Shown here: positions 1 to 9,231 of the stretch, one piece after another
Numbering within the stretch: the stretch's first letter is position 1
How the letters are laid out: each line of letters opens with the position of its first letter
Origin: Cenarchaeum symbiont of Oopsacas minuta
GTDB taxonomy: Archaea; Thermoproteota; Nitrososphaeria; Nitrososphaerales; Nitrosopumilaceae
NCBI GenBank assembly: GCA_029948415.1
Contig: JAJIZT010000001.1
Span: forward strand, 891,753 to 955,752
Direction: 5' to 3'
Length of the DNA stretch: 64,000 nt
Translations under genes and position numbers: made by a program
The notes under the pieces: model-generated
Told to the model about the DNA's origin: nothing
The model's database searches: none
The model's input: only the letters and a program-made list of their open reading frames with translations

Positions 1-1410
1 GATTTGGGCGGTGGTGGACTCTCGTGTGCTATATCCGAGACAGCCGATGCACTCTCTATTGGAATACTCGCAGACGTTGGCAAAGTACACACGCGAGGTG
101 ATGATATGCTACCACATGAAGTGATGGTATCAGAGTCCCAGGAGCGTATGTTGGTAATAACGCCTAGATCAAAGATAAAAAGACTAGAGAAAATTTGCGA
201 CAAATTTGGAGTGCCATGCTCAAAGATCGGCGTGGTTACAGCCGATAAAATAATGCATATAAAAAACGGTAGCAAGACTGTTGTGAAAATACCTGCAAAG
301 ACTGTGGCAAATGCGCCTCTATTGGATCTTCCATCCTCACGTCCAAAATATATCGACAGACTGCTAGATGACTCCAAAGTAAAACCCTCTAAAGATCTTT
401 CAAAATGTCTTCAAAGACTACTCTCTAGTCCAAACATTGCATCAAGACAACCAGTATATGGCCAATATGATCACGAAGTTGGAATACGCACAATGATCAG
501 GCCAGGTAGGGATGCTGCACTGTTGCGACTAGATAATGGCAGATATCTATCTATTACAATCGACGGCAATCCACGACACTGTTATGTGAATCCTCGTCAT
601 GGTGCAGCTGGTTGTTTTGAAGAAGCATGCCGTAATGTAGTATGTACAGGTGCAAGACCTATTGGAATGGTGGATCATCTACAATTTGGCAATCCAACAG
701 ATCAGGAGGTTTTTTGGACATTTCTTGAATCTATCAAAGGTATAGCCGAATGTGCAAAACGTCTTGCTATACCATGTGTTGGAGGCAAGGTGAGCCTATA
801 CAATGAGACACCGCGCGGTTCGATAAAACCTACACCAGTAATTGGAGTGTTGGGTCTAACTAGAAAGCCGCTCCTAGCGCAATCTATACGCAGAGGGGAC
901 TTGCTAGTAATTGTTGGGAGGACAAAGAATGAGATGGGTGGTTCTGAATACTATGAGGAGATACATCACATGATAGGTGGGATATGCCCAAAGGTAGATT
1001 ATACTGTATCACGCAAAAATGCATCATCTGTGTTATATTTGGTAAAGATGCATATGGTTCGAGCCATACATGATTGCTCAAAGGGTGGACTTGCTGTGGC
1101 AATATCTGAGATGTGCATAGGCGATAACATTGGATGTAGAGTATATTCAAACTTGATCCCATCTGATCTAATGTCTATGGATAGAATACTATTCTCTGAA
1201 AGTCATTCAAGATACCTTCTTGCAGTACCAAAGACAGATCTAAAACGCGCATTAACATACTTTGAAAAAAGAAATATAGAGCATGCTGTAATTGGTGAAT
1301 TTGGAGGCAAATCTATATCCATTGATCTAGATAAAAGACATACTGCAATAAAACTAATGGTTGACAAGATGCAGAAAGTATGGAATGATGGGTTGGCAGG
1401 TAGAGTATGA
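1..1410 (+). CDS. purL: Phosphoribosylformylglycinamidine synthase subunit PurL, 5' end cut by window
   Basis: Catalyses the ATP- and glutamine-dependent conversion of FGAR to FGAM in purine synthesis. The reading frame is open from base 1, so the gene begins upstream; about 469 residues are visible against about 700 for a full small-type PurL, i.e. the C-terminal two thirds. The first residues (DLGGGGLS) and the segment MLPHEVMVSESQERML are characteristic PurL motifs, followed by a second AIRS-like ATP-binding and C-terminal domain pair (ITIDGNPRHCYVNP, later HDCSKGGLAVAISEM). The stop TGA overlaps the purF start (ATGA at 1407-1410), so the two are translationally coupled purine genes. Assignment is secure; the true start cannot be seen. 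Confidence 0.95.
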   Translation, partial: DLGGGGLSCAISETADALSIGILADVGKVHTRGDDMLPHEVMVSESQERMLVITPRSKIKRLEKICDKFGVPCSKIGVVTADKIMHIKNGSKTVVKIPAKTVANAPLLDLPSSRPKYIDRLLDDSKVKPSKDLSKCLQRLLSSPNIASRQPVYGQYDHEVGIRTMIRPGRDAALLRLDNGRYLSITIDGNPRHCYVNPRHGAAGCFEEACRNVVCTGARPIGMVDHLQFGNPTDQEVFWTFLESIKGIAECAKRLAIPCVGGKVSLYNETPRGSIKPTPVIGVLGLTRKPLLAQSIRRGDLLVIVGRTKNEMGGSEYYEEIHHMIGGICPKVDYTVSRKNASSVLYLVKMHMVRAIHDCSKGGLAVAISEMCIGDNIGCRVYSNLIPSDLMSMDRILFSESHSRYLLAVPKTDLKRALTYFEKRNIEHAVIGEFGGKSISIDLDKRHTAIKLMVDKMQKVWNDGLAGRV

Positions 1411-2858
1411 CCCGACAGGCAAGAGAGAACTGTGGAGTTGTGGGAATATTCAGCATGGATAATCAGAATGTTATTCCAATGATGCTTGATGCATTGCGCG
1501 CCGTACAACACAGGGGACAGGAAGCGTGGGGAATTGCAGTTCCAAAAAAAACTCCATTCAAACGTATCGGATTGGTATCTGACTCTTCTAAAGATTTTAA
1601 AAATATTGCACAAAAATATACTTCATCATGTGCCATAGGACATGTAAGATACTCTACGATTGGAAAGAGTAGCATAGAGAATGCACAACCATTAAAAGTA
1701 AAAGATTTGTGTGTGGCTCACAATGGAACAATAAACAACGTAAAAGAGATCTCTAATATGGTTGGAGGATGTACGTTTACTCCACAAAATACAAGCGACA
1801 CACTAGTGGCAGCTCAGCGCCTAGTTGATCTCATATCTGAAAAAGGCAAGATGAGTGCAGCGCTATCTGTACTCAAAAATGAGATGATTGGATCATACTG
1901 TTTTACATTTATCTCTGATGATGGTTCCGTATATGCTGCGCGCGATCCCAAAGGATTTCGCCCTATGGTTTTAGGTCATAAAGAGGATGCAAACACGTAC
2001 ATTGTTGCATCCGAATCAGTAGCACTCTCATCAATAGGGGCAAAACTCGAACGCGATATACGTCCGGGCGAGCTTGTCCGACTTGGCAAGGATGGAATCG
2101 TATGCGAGATGTTTTCAGATGATACGTGCAAGGCGCACTGTTCTTTCGAGTTTACATATTTTGCACATCCTTCAAGCAAAATGGAAGGTTCCAACATTTA
2201 TCTTGCAAGAAAGCGCATCGGTCAATACCTGGCAAAAAAATTCCCAATAGACGATGCAGATTTGGTAATCCCTGTACCAGATTCGGCACGTCCTGCTGCA
2301 TTGGGATTTGCACAAGAATCTGGAATCCAGTTTGATGAGGGGCTACTAAAGGATCGATATAGCAAAAAAGGTCCACTACGTAGCTTTATCGAACCCCATC
2401 AGAGCGACCGCATAGAGATAAACCGATGGATAATTCCAATCACAGAGATTGTGGATGGAAAACACGTGGTAGTAATTGATGATAGCCTCGTGCGGGGTAC
2501 TAGCTCGCGTGCAATCATTAAAGCTCTAAGGAGTGCAGGTGCCAAAAAGATAAGCATGCTTGTAACGTATCCTCCGATACAGTATCCATGTTATGCTGGA
2601 ATAGATTTTCCTTCACGAGAAGAGCTTGCAACATATTCAAAAGATGAACACACATCAGAGAATGCAATGATCAAAAAAGTACGTTCAGATATTGGAGCTG
2701 ATTTTCTAGGATATAATGATTCAAAAAATCTTGCAATGGCAATAGGAATACCACATGATTCAATGTGCTTTACCTGCTCTACAGGAAATTATGATTCACT
2801 TGGAATAACTCCAGAATTTAAAAGCCGATTAGAGATAAAGGAGAATAATAAAGATTAA
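1407..2858 (+). CDS. purF: Amidophosphoribosyltransferase PurF
   Basis: First committed step of purine synthesis: transfers the glutamine amide to PRPP. The N-terminus has Cys9 after an eight-residue leader (ENCGVVGIF), the Ntn nucleophile exposed by propeptide cleavage. A class II glutaminase domain fills the first half and a phosphoribosyltransferase domain with the PRPP loop VVVIDDSLVRGTSS the second. Cysteines in CSFEF, YPCYAGID and CFTCSTG sit where the [4Fe-4S]-type enzymes (Bacillus subtilis class) carry their cluster ligands, so this is inferred to be an Fe-S PurF. 483 residues is the usual length. It overlaps purL by four bases. Confidence 0.96.
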   Translation: MTRQARENCGVVGIFSMDNQNVIPMMLDALRAVQHRGQEAWGIAVPKKTPFKRIGLVSDSSKDFKNIAQKYTSSCAIGHVRYSTIGKSSIENAQPLKVKDLCVAHNGTINNVKEISNMVGGCTFTPQNTSDTLVAAQRLVDLISEKGKMSAALSVLKNEMIGSYCFTFISDDGSVYAARDPKGFRPMVLGHKEDANTYIVASESVALSSIGAKLERDIRPGELVRLGKDGIVCEMFSDDTCKAHCSFEFTYFAHPSSKMEGSNIYLARKRIGQYLAKKFPIDDADLVIPVPDSARPAALGFAQESGIQFDEGLLKDRYSKKGPLRSFIEPHQSDRIEINRWIIPITEIVDGKHVVVIDDSLVRGTSSRAIIKALRSAGAKKISMLVTYPPIQYPCYAGIDFPSREELATYSKDEHTSENAMIKKVRSDIGADFLGYNDSKNLAMAIGIPHDSMCFTCSTGNYDSLGITPEFKSRLEIKENNKD

Positions 2859-2883
2859 ACATAGTATCTAGATAATCTAGTTC

Positions 2884-3270
2884 ATGTCAGATACTGTTAG
2901 AATAAAAGAAAAGATCTTTCAACTAGAATCTGCATTAATTGATATGGATAGTGTACCTGTTCCAGCTCCTGAGATGCTCGATGCAGCAAATGCGCTTAGA
3001 TTGTGCGAACATTTTACAAAAACAGATACCATAAAGTCTGATCTAATTGCATCGTATGCCAAATATTCTACTAGTCTTGAAACATTGGTAACAGAAGCAC
3101 TTGAAATTCAAAAAGGATTAAATGCGTTTATACAGAAAAATAAATCTTTAAAATTGTACAAAAATACAAAACAACGCACGGTAAACATACCTAAAAAACG
3201 CACCAAAAATTTGAAAAAAACCTCATCCAATAAAAAACGCACCCTCACAACTAGAAAAAAATCAAAGTAA
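2884..3270 (+). CDS. Small protein with lysine-rich tail, function unknown
   Basis: 128 residues. The first about 90 residues look helical (IKEKIFQLESALIDMDSV and LETLVTEALEIQKGLNAF); the last about 40 are strongly basic, with repeated KK, KR and NKK clusters, as in proteins that touch nucleic acid. It starts 25 bases after purF on the same strand and ends 9 bases before the convergent birA stop. I do not recognise a family. DNA or RNA binding through the tail is only an inference from charge. Confidence 0.7.
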   Translation: MSDTVRIKEKIFQLESALIDMDSVPVPAPEMLDAANALRLCEHFTKTDTIKSDLIASYAKYSTSLETLVTEALEIQKGLNAFIQKNKSLKLYKNTKQRTVNIPKKRTKNLKKTSSNKKRTLTTRKKSK

Positions 3271-3279
3271 ATCTACCGT

Positions 3280-4251
3280 CTATGATATTGTGCCTGAAAC
3301 AATTTTGTACATGTTGGAACCGTTTTGTAAAACGAGTGAACCATCACTTTCTAATCGTATAGCAACCCCATTTACTCTTGTACCCTGTGACTCTGCTGAG
3401 ATTTTTGTGCCAATAGTACAAGATTCTGCCATCCATCTTTTTATTACTCTTTTTCCATCATCGTGATTCATAAACATGATCTCATCTTCTAATAATGACA
3501 AGAATTTTTGAATAAAGATGACTCGTGTTATATTGCCGTGTAGACTTGCAACGTTGTTTTGTTTTATGGTTTTTTTTATATTCTCAACTGTGATATTGTA
3601 ATTTATTCCAACTCCTAGTACAATGTGGCTTGGTCTATCTTGTTTTATCGTACCATCTATGATTATCCCTGCAACTTTGTTACCATTTACAAGAATATCA
3701 TTTGGCCATTTTAACTCTGTCCTAGTGCCCACTATCTCTTGTATCGTTTTTGCAAGTGCTACTGCTGCTGCTATGGGGAGTAGTGTTGACTCTGAATCTA
3801 AAGGCATGTCGATGATAACTGACATCCAAATACCTCCTCTTGGAGATATCCATGAATTTTTACCTCTTCCTCGTCCAGCACTTTGTTGGTCTGCTAAAAC
3901 AATGGAACCTTTTTTCTCCGAGTCTTTTGCAAGCTCTATTGCATAATCTTGTGTAGAACTGATTGAATCAAAATAATGCACAATTTTTCCAAGAAACTTT
4001 GTTTCAAGACCATCTATAACCTCCCATGGATATATGAGATCAGATGTGGATTCAAGTTTGTATCCATAGATTCGATCTGATTTTATATCGTATCCAAGTG
4101 TACGAAGTTTGTCAATATGCTTCCATACAGCTGTGCGACTGATCTTTAAAGCATCTCCAAGATCCTGTCCAGAGAGATATTCTGAACCATGTTCCTTTAA
4201 AAGATCCAAAATGCGTACAAACCTTGGTGGATCATATGATGTATACATCAA
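3280..4251 (-). CDS. birA: Biotin--protein ligase BirA with N-terminal HTH
   Basis: Attaches biotin to the carboxyl carrier protein of acyl-CoA carboxylase, the carbon-fixing enzyme of the 3HP/4HB cycle in this lineage. Residues about 1-65 form a winged helix (ISRTAVWKHIDKLRTLGY), so it may also act as a biotin-responsive repressor. The catalytic domain shows GRGRGKNSW at 126-134 and LKWPNDILVNGNKVAGI; a BPL_C-like domain covers about 270-323. 323 residues is normal for a bifunctional BirA. It is convergent with the gene at 2884-3270. A TATA-poor 37-base gap separates it from the next minus-strand gene. Confidence 0.94.
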   Translation of the reverse strand: MMYTSYDPPRFVRILDLLKEHGSEYLSGQDLGDALKISRTAVWKHIDKLRTLGYDIKSDRIYGYKLESTSDLIYPWEVIDGLETKFLGKIVHYFDSISSTQDYAIELAKDSEKKGSIVLADQQSAGRGRGKNSWISPRGGIWMSVIIDMPLDSESTLLPIAAAVALAKTIQEIVGTRTELKWPNDILVNGNKVAGIIIDGTIKQDRPSHIVLGVGINYNITVENIKKTIKQNNVASLHGNITRVIFIQKFLSLLEDEIMFMNHDDGKRVIKRWMAESCTIGTKISAESQGTRVNGVAIRLESDGSLVLQNGSNMYKIVSGTIS

Positions 4252-4287
4252 TTGTAATTTTACGTGTATGAGGCATTTATTACTATA

Positions 4288-4764
4288 CTAAAACCCGATA
4301 TCAAAATCAAGATCACCTGCATCCGTGCCTGTATCTGGCATCTGATCTGCAGGAATATAGTCGCCAGCTTGTGTTCCAATCATACTAAACATGGCACTAA
4401 ACATCATCATATCGATTACCCCAAAGAACATCATCATTGGCAAAAAACTCTTGTTATCATCCATGAATCCTTTTAGCTTTTTTGGGTCTCCATTTTTTTG
4501 CAATTCTACCATCTTGCCCCAATCTTCTTGCATTTGACCTATTCTGCTCTCAAGCTCTTGTTGACCTTTATGTGTGGCATGAATCTCTATTGATTTGCCC
4601 AACCATCCTTTTTTTTCATAAACTTTGATCATCTCATATCTTTCCAACTTTTTCAATATTTCGTTTATCTCTTTTGACTCGATCTTTGTCTGTGAGTGTA
4701 TTTTACCAAATTTTTTTGCGCCACGCTTTATAGCGCCTAGTACAATGATCTCATTGGGTTCCAT
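4288..4764 (-). CDS. Winged-helix protein with Met-rich hydrophobic segment
   Basis: 158 residues. The first about 75 residues read as a winged helix of the MarR/PadR kind (EIIVLGAIKRGAKKFGKI, EINEILKKLERYEMIKVY, then a wing). Residues 108-130 are hydrophobic and very rich in Met and Phe (FLPMMMFFGVIDMMMFSAMF), followed by an acidic C-terminus. It could be a membrane-tethered or oligomerising regulator. No specific ligand or target can be read from the sequence. It lies upstream of birA on the same strand. Confidence 0.7.
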   Translation of the reverse strand: MEPNEIIVLGAIKRGAKKFGKIHSQTKIESKEINEILKKLERYEMIKVYEKKGWLGKSIEIHATHKGQQELESRIGQMQEDWGKMVELQKNGDPKKLKGFMDDNKSFLPMMMFFGVIDMMMFSAMFSMIGTQAGDYIPADQMPDTGTDAGDLDFDIGF

Positions 4765-4817
4765 ATGTATACCCTAAAGTGCTAGTATAATAGATCTTTG
4801 GAGCAATCGGCGGTATG

Positions 4818-4932
4818 ATGTCCCCTCATGATTAACAAATTAGTCAATAACGCGCGATCATATAGATCAAGTATATCAAAAACACATCCATTCCATGAAT
4901 AGACATCAGATAAACAGTGAATGGGAAGAATG
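4818..4932 (+). mobile_element. 115-bp remnant of IS66-type-1 left end
   Basis: This stretch aligns with only scattered differences to the first about 115 bases of the IS66-like element at 29863: both run CTCATGAYTAACAAATTAG, then CGATCATATAGATC, then the transposase start region and GGAAGAATG. No further IS sequence follows, so it is a relic left by an old insertion or abortive event in an otherwise housekeeping region. It fills most of the 4765-4973 gap. Confidence 0.8.
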
Positions 4933-4973
4933 AATGTGCAAAGCCAAGCAATCTGTATGGATTGTATTTTTAT

Positions 4974-6359
4974 TTAATCTCGTTTATCTTTTACCAACCA
5001 TAAAGTACGCCATGCATCATCTTTTATCTCAATGTTCATCTTTTGTAACTCGTCTCGTATCGTATCTGATTCTGTATATTTTTCCTCTTTACGTAGTTTA
5101 TTGCGCTCATCTATCATCTGATTTATTTTAGCAATATTTTCAGATGATGGAATATTTATTGTCAATCCAAACGTACTCAACATAGATTCAAAGATGGGGA
5201 TGATCTCATCTGCCCCATCCTGAGACATTTCAAAACCTAATCCTATACAGTGCGTTGCAAGTTTATTCAAGGCAGTCAACGCCTCGTGAGTATTCAAATC
5301 ATCATCTAGTGCTGCATCAAAATCATTTTTTATTTTTTTTATCACCGATAGATCATTTTTAGAATCTGCGGTGCATTGGAGTAGCATATGGTATGCAAGC
5401 CTGATTCGATTCCAGTTTACCCTGTGCTCATCCAACAGTTCTAGAGTATAATCTACAGGTTTTGAATAATGGACGCCTAGACAAAACATTCGTATTACAT
5501 TAGGACTGTGTTCTCTTAGCAATCTTGTAATCGACCTTGTATTTCCTGCTGATTTTGACATTTTTTCACCGTTTATGGTAACCATTCCAACATGCATCCA
5601 CGTTTTTGCCATCGGGATCCCAGTGACTGATTCAGACTGTGCCAACTCATTTTCATGGTGTGGGAATATCAAATCACGTCCTCCTCCATGTATATCAAAA
5701 GTATCTCCAAGGTATTTTTGGCACATTGCAGAGCATTCTATGTGCCAACCTGGTCTACCTTTGCCCCATGGACTATTCCACAATGGTTCATCTTTGGAAT
5801 TTTTCCAAAGTGCAAAATCCATATAGTTTTTTTTGTGCTCATCGACTTTAATTCTAGATCCTGCTTGTAATTCTTTGATATTTTTTTTTGAGAGTCTACC
5901 ATATTTGGAAAAACTGTCTACTGCAAAATATACTCCATTCTCTGTAACATATGCTGCATTTTTTTCTACAAGTTTTGATATAAATTCGATCATATCTAGA
6001 ATATGTTTTGTAGCGCATGGATACTCTGATGCACGCTTTACGTGTAGTGCATCAAAACAATCATAATAATCTTGTATATACTTTTCACTGATTTTATCAA
6101 CGGTGGTATCTTCTTTTATGGCTCGTAATATTATTTTGTCATCTATATCGGTAAAATTTTGTACCAGTCTTACAGATGTACCATTTGATTCTAAATGGCG
6201 AGAAAGTATATCAAAAATTATTATGGTTCTTGCATGACCAATATGTGATTCATCATACACTGTGATGCCACATAGATATATTGAAACTTTATCTCCATCT
6301 ATTGTGTTTTTTTCCCCAGACATTGTGTCTGATATCTTCATGGTTTTACTAGACCTCAA
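4974..6359 (-). CDS. cysS: Cysteinyl-tRNA synthetase
   Basis: Charges tRNA-Cys. Class I signatures are HIGH at residues 39-42 and KMSKSAGNT near residue 268. The zinc site is visible as Cys30 (LCGITVYD), Cys in HIECSAMC and the HHENE motif. 461 residues is a normal length. The window start gives MRSSKTMKISDT; an internal ATG (Met7) is a possible alternative. The start overlaps the stop of the upstream Rieske gene by four bases, so both are cotranscribed on the minus strand. Confidence 0.96.
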   Translation of the reverse strand: MRSSKTMKISDTMSGEKNTIDGDKVSIYLCGITVYDESHIGHARTIIIFDILSRHLESNGTSVRLVQNFTDIDDKIILRAIKEDTTVDKISEKYIQDYYDCFDALHVKRASEYPCATKHILDMIEFISKLVEKNAAYVTENGVYFAVDSFSKYGRLSKKNIKELQAGSRIKVDEHKKNYMDFALWKNSKDEPLWNSPWGKGRPGWHIECSAMCQKYLGDTFDIHGGGRDLIFPHHENELAQSESVTGIPMAKTWMHVGMVTINGEKMSKSAGNTRSITRLLREHSPNVIRMFCLGVHYSKPVDYTLELLDEHRVNWNRIRLAYHMLLQCTADSKNDLSVIKKIKNDFDAALDDDLNTHEALTALNKLATHCIGLGFEMSQDGADEIIPIFESMLSTFGLTINIPSSENIAKINQMIDERNKLRKEEKYTESDTIRDELQKMNIEIKDDAWRTLWLVKDKRD

Positions 6360-6658
6360 ACGTCTATGTATATTTGACCGTCTTCTTCCTTTACGTTGTA
6401 TTTTTCAAGCTGTACTCCTTTTTGATAGTCTAACAATTTACCAGTTTTTATGTCATAATGCCAAAAATGCAATGGACATTCTACCACTGTACCTTTTAGT
6501 TTGCCTGGCGCTATAGAGCCATCTTGATGCACACACATTGAATCCAACGCATGATATCCATCTTGGTTAAAGACTGCTATGCGCTTTCCTTCTATTTTGA
6601 ACTCTTTACCTTTTCCCGATGGTACCTGATCCTTGCTTCCTACTTTATGCCAAACCAC
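6356..6658 (-). CDS. Small Rieske [2Fe-2S] ferredoxin-like protein
   Basis: 100 residues, a stand-alone Rieske domain. Ligand pairs are C42-x-H44 (MCVHQDG) and C61-x-x-H64 (ECPLHFWHYD), the spacing of dioxygenase-type Rieske ferredoxins and of NirD. There is no signal peptide or membrane anchor, so it is a soluble cytosolic electron carrier or an accessory subunit. It overlaps cysS and is divergent from ahcY across a 76-base shared promoter region (6659-6734). The partner enzyme is not visible in the window. Confidence 0.9.
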   Translation of the reverse strand: MVWHKVGSKDQVPSGKGKEFKIEGKRIAVFNQDGYHALDSMCVHQDGSIAPGKLKGTVVECPLHFWHYDIKTGKLLDYQKGVQLEKYNVKEEDGQIYIDV

Positions 6659-6734
6659 ATATAAAATCTGAAATTGCCGTTTATTTACTTTTCATTCTAT
6701 AGGATTTTATAGCATATTTGTAAGAAAAACCTCG

Positions 6735-7976
6735 TTGAAGTACAAGGTACGAGATATTCGTCTCGCAAAGAAAGGTAAAATCTCCCACGAGTGGGCAAAG
6801 AGTCACATGCCAATATTGGCCAAAACACTAGATCGATTTAAAAACACAAAACCCCTACGTGGAGTCACCATTGGATTCTGTCTACATATAACAAAAGAGA
6901 CATCGGTACTATTAATGGGGGCAAAGATGCTAGGAGCAACGGTGGCTGCATGCGGAGGAAATCCTCTGACGGCACAAGATGATATTGCTGCTTTTCTTGC
7001 ATCAAATGGAATACACGTGTATGCTTGGACAAATGAGACTGCAAAAGAATATGATTGGTGTATCTCTCAAGTGCTATCCCATAAACCATCTATTCTAGTT
7101 GATGATGGAGCAGACATGAATGTAATGGCACATTTTGATAAAAAGCACAACAGTCTGAATATTCTTGGCGCAACAGAAGAGACCACCGCTGGTGTGACAC
7201 GGATAAAAGCAATAGAGAAAAAAGGCAAGCTTCGCTATCCTGTCATAATTGTAAATGATGCACATACAAAAAATATGTTTGATAACAGATATGGAACAGG
7301 TCAAAGCACCATAGATGGATATCTGCGGGCAATGAATCTACTCTTTGCATCAAAGAGAGTGGTGGTTGCCGGATACGGTTGGGTCGGACGCGGAGTGGCA
7401 CAACGTTGTCGTGGAATGGGATCCAAAGTTATAATCACCGAGATTGATCCAGTAAAAGCACTAGAGGCACACATGGACGGTTATGAAGTGATGACAATGG
7501 CAAAGGCAGCAAAGATTGGTGATATATTCATCACGTGTACTGGAATGAGAGATATTATCACAAGATCCCATATTTCATTGATGAAACAAGGTGCAATTAT
7601 GGGCAACGTGGGACATTTTGACATTGAGATTGACACTGAATATCTTTTAAAGAGATCGAGATCTGTGCGTACAGTACGTCCAAATTTGGATGAGTGTCTA
7701 CTAGCGGGAGGAAAGCGTGTATATCTTATCGGCAAAGGAAGACTTGCAAACTTGGTCGCCGCAGAAGGTCATCCACCAGAGGTAATGGCACAGTCGTTTT
7801 CAAATCAACTAGTGTCCATAATGTACATTTTGAAAAACCACAAAAAGCTACCACTTACCATGATTAAAGTACCAGAAGCTCTAGACAAACAAGTGGCAGT
7901 TGATGCATTAAAGGCAATGTCGGTGAGTATCGACAAACTCACGCCAAAACAGATCGAGTACATGAACAGCTGGTAG
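6735..7976 (+). CDS. ahcY: Adenosylhomocysteinase, copy 1
   Basis: Hydrolyses S-adenosylhomocysteine to adenosine and homocysteine, keeping the methyl cycle running. 413 residues from a TTG start (CGTTGAAGTACAAG). The NAD-binding signature GYGWVGRGV followed by TEIDPVKALEAHMDGYEV is clear, as are the substrate-side motifs GATEETTAGV and the C-terminal VAAEGHPPEVM. The archaeal/bacterial short form lacks the large insertion of some families. A second, closely related copy starts 12 bases downstream, so the pair is one operon. Confidence 0.94.
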   Translation: MKYKVRDIRLAKKGKISHEWAKSHMPILAKTLDRFKNTKPLRGVTIGFCLHITKETSVLLMGAKMLGATVAACGGNPLTAQDDIAAFLASNGIHVYAWTNETAKEYDWCISQVLSHKPSILVDDGADMNVMAHFDKKHNSLNILGATEETTAGVTRIKAIEKKGKLRYPVIIVNDAHTKNMFDNRYGTGQSTIDGYLRAMNLLFASKRVVVAGYGWVGRGVAQRCRGMGSKVIITEIDPVKALEAHMDGYEVMTMAKAAKIGDIFITCTGMRDIITRSHISLMKQGAIMGNVGHFDIEIDTEYLLKRSRSVRTVRPNLDECLLAGGKRVYLIGKGRLANLVAAEGHPPEVMAQSFSNQLVSIMYILKNHKKLPLTMIKVPEALDKQVAVDALKAMSVSIDKLTPKQIEYMNSW

Positions 7977-7988
7977 AGGCTACATCCG

Positions 7989-9167
7989 TTGAGTAAGATC
8001 AAAGATACAAAACTTGCATTCTATGGCATGCAGCGATATAGATGGGCATTGGATCATATGCCCGTTCTATCTAGCATTATACAATCTACTAGATCAAAAC
8101 CACTCTCAGGATTGCGGATTGGATTTTGTCTACAACTAACTGCCGAGACTGCAGCGCTTATTTTGGGTGCAAAGATGCTAGGTGCAAAAGTCTCTGCATC
8201 TTCTGGCAATCCGCTTACCACCGATGATGCTGTTGCCGCATACCTTGATTCGATGGGCATAAACGTCTATGGCTGGTCAGGGCAGACAGTTGCAGAATTT
8301 GCCAAATGCGCTGATGCTGTAATGTATGACTTGCCAGATATTCTATCTGATGATGGTGCTGAGCTCTCTGTGAGGGCTCACACAGATGATCGATTTTCTA
8401 GAATGAATATACTAGGAGGGACAGAAGAGACTACCACTGGAGTACATAGAATTTTGGCATTGCAATCTATCTCTAAAATACGCTATCCGATTATAGCGGT
8501 AAATGATGCAGATACAAAACGAATGTTTGACAACAGATATGGAACTGGTCAGAGCGTCATAGATGGTCTGTTGAGAGCTACAGGTTTACTACTTGCATCA
8601 AAGATTGCTGTAGTATCTGGTTATGGTTGGGTTGGACGTGGTGTGGCAGAGCGACTTTGTGCAATGGGTTCTCATGTAATTGTTACAGAAGTAGATCCTA
8701 CAAGGGCATTACAAGCTCATATGGACGGTTATGAGGTAATGCCGATGGCAAAGGCTGTACAAAAGGGTCAGATATTTGTCACGTGCACTGGAAATTCAAA
8801 GGTCATAACCGCAGAGCACATGTGCAAGATGCATACAGGTGCAATACTTGCAAATGCAGGACATTTTGATGTAGAGATTGATGTCGCATCTCTAGGACGC
8901 GGTCATCTCGTACGACCAGGACTGCAAGAGCATAAAATATGCGGGAAAAAAATCTATATTGTATCACATGGACGCGTTGTAAATCTAGTCGCCGCAGAGG
9001 GGCACCCACCAGAGATAATGGACTTGTCATTCTCAAACCATCTTTTATGTATAATGTACCTATGTAACACAAAAATGCCAAATCTGATTCATAAAGTACC
9101 AAATAACATTGACGAGTATGTGGCTTGCTCTGCACTGCATGCTGCAAGAATACAAATTGACAAGTAG
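7989..9167 (+). CDS. Adenosylhomocysteinase, tandem paralogue
   Basis: 392 residues from a TTG start (GTTGAGTAAGATC). It aligns along its whole length with the upstream gene: GGTEETTTGVHRI, NRYGTGQSVIDGLLRA, GYGWVGRGVAERL, TEVDPTRALQAHMDGYEVMPMAK, VAAEGHPPEIM. Catalytic and NAD motifs all look intact, so it is not an obvious pseudogene. Divergence between the copies is spread over the protein, which suggests an old duplication and perhaps different substrates or subunits of one hetero-oligomer. Which copy is the main SAH hydrolase cannot be told here. Confidence 0.9.
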   Translation: MSKIKDTKLAFYGMQRYRWALDHMPVLSSIIQSTRSKPLSGLRIGFCLQLTAETAALILGAKMLGAKVSASSGNPLTTDDAVAAYLDSMGINVYGWSGQTVAEFAKCADAVMYDLPDILSDDGAELSVRAHTDDRFSRMNILGGTEETTTGVHRILALQSISKIRYPIIAVNDADTKRMFDNRYGTGQSVIDGLLRATGLLLASKIAVVSGYGWVGRGVAERLCAMGSHVIVTEVDPTRALQAHMDGYEVMPMAKAVQKGQIFVTCTGNSKVITAEHMCKMHTGAILANAGHFDVEIDVASLGRGHLVRPGLQEHKICGKKIYIVSHGRVVNLVAAEGHPPEIMDLSFSNHLLCIMYLCNTKMPNLIHKVPNNIDEYVACSALHAARIQIDK

Positions 9168-9202
9168 ATCATACATTGGATTTGAATGTGATTATTGGTA
9201 CA

Positions 9203-9209
9203 CTATTAA
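9203..9209 (+). promoter_or_regulatory. Likely TATA box of metG
   Basis: TATTAAA lies about 25-29 bases upstream of the metG ATG at 9232, in the 64-base gap after the ahcY pair. That spacing fits a leaderless or nearly leaderless archaeal transcript. Seen by eye only. Confidence 0.4.
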
Positions 9210-9231
9210 ACAACAAAGATGTGTTTAACAT

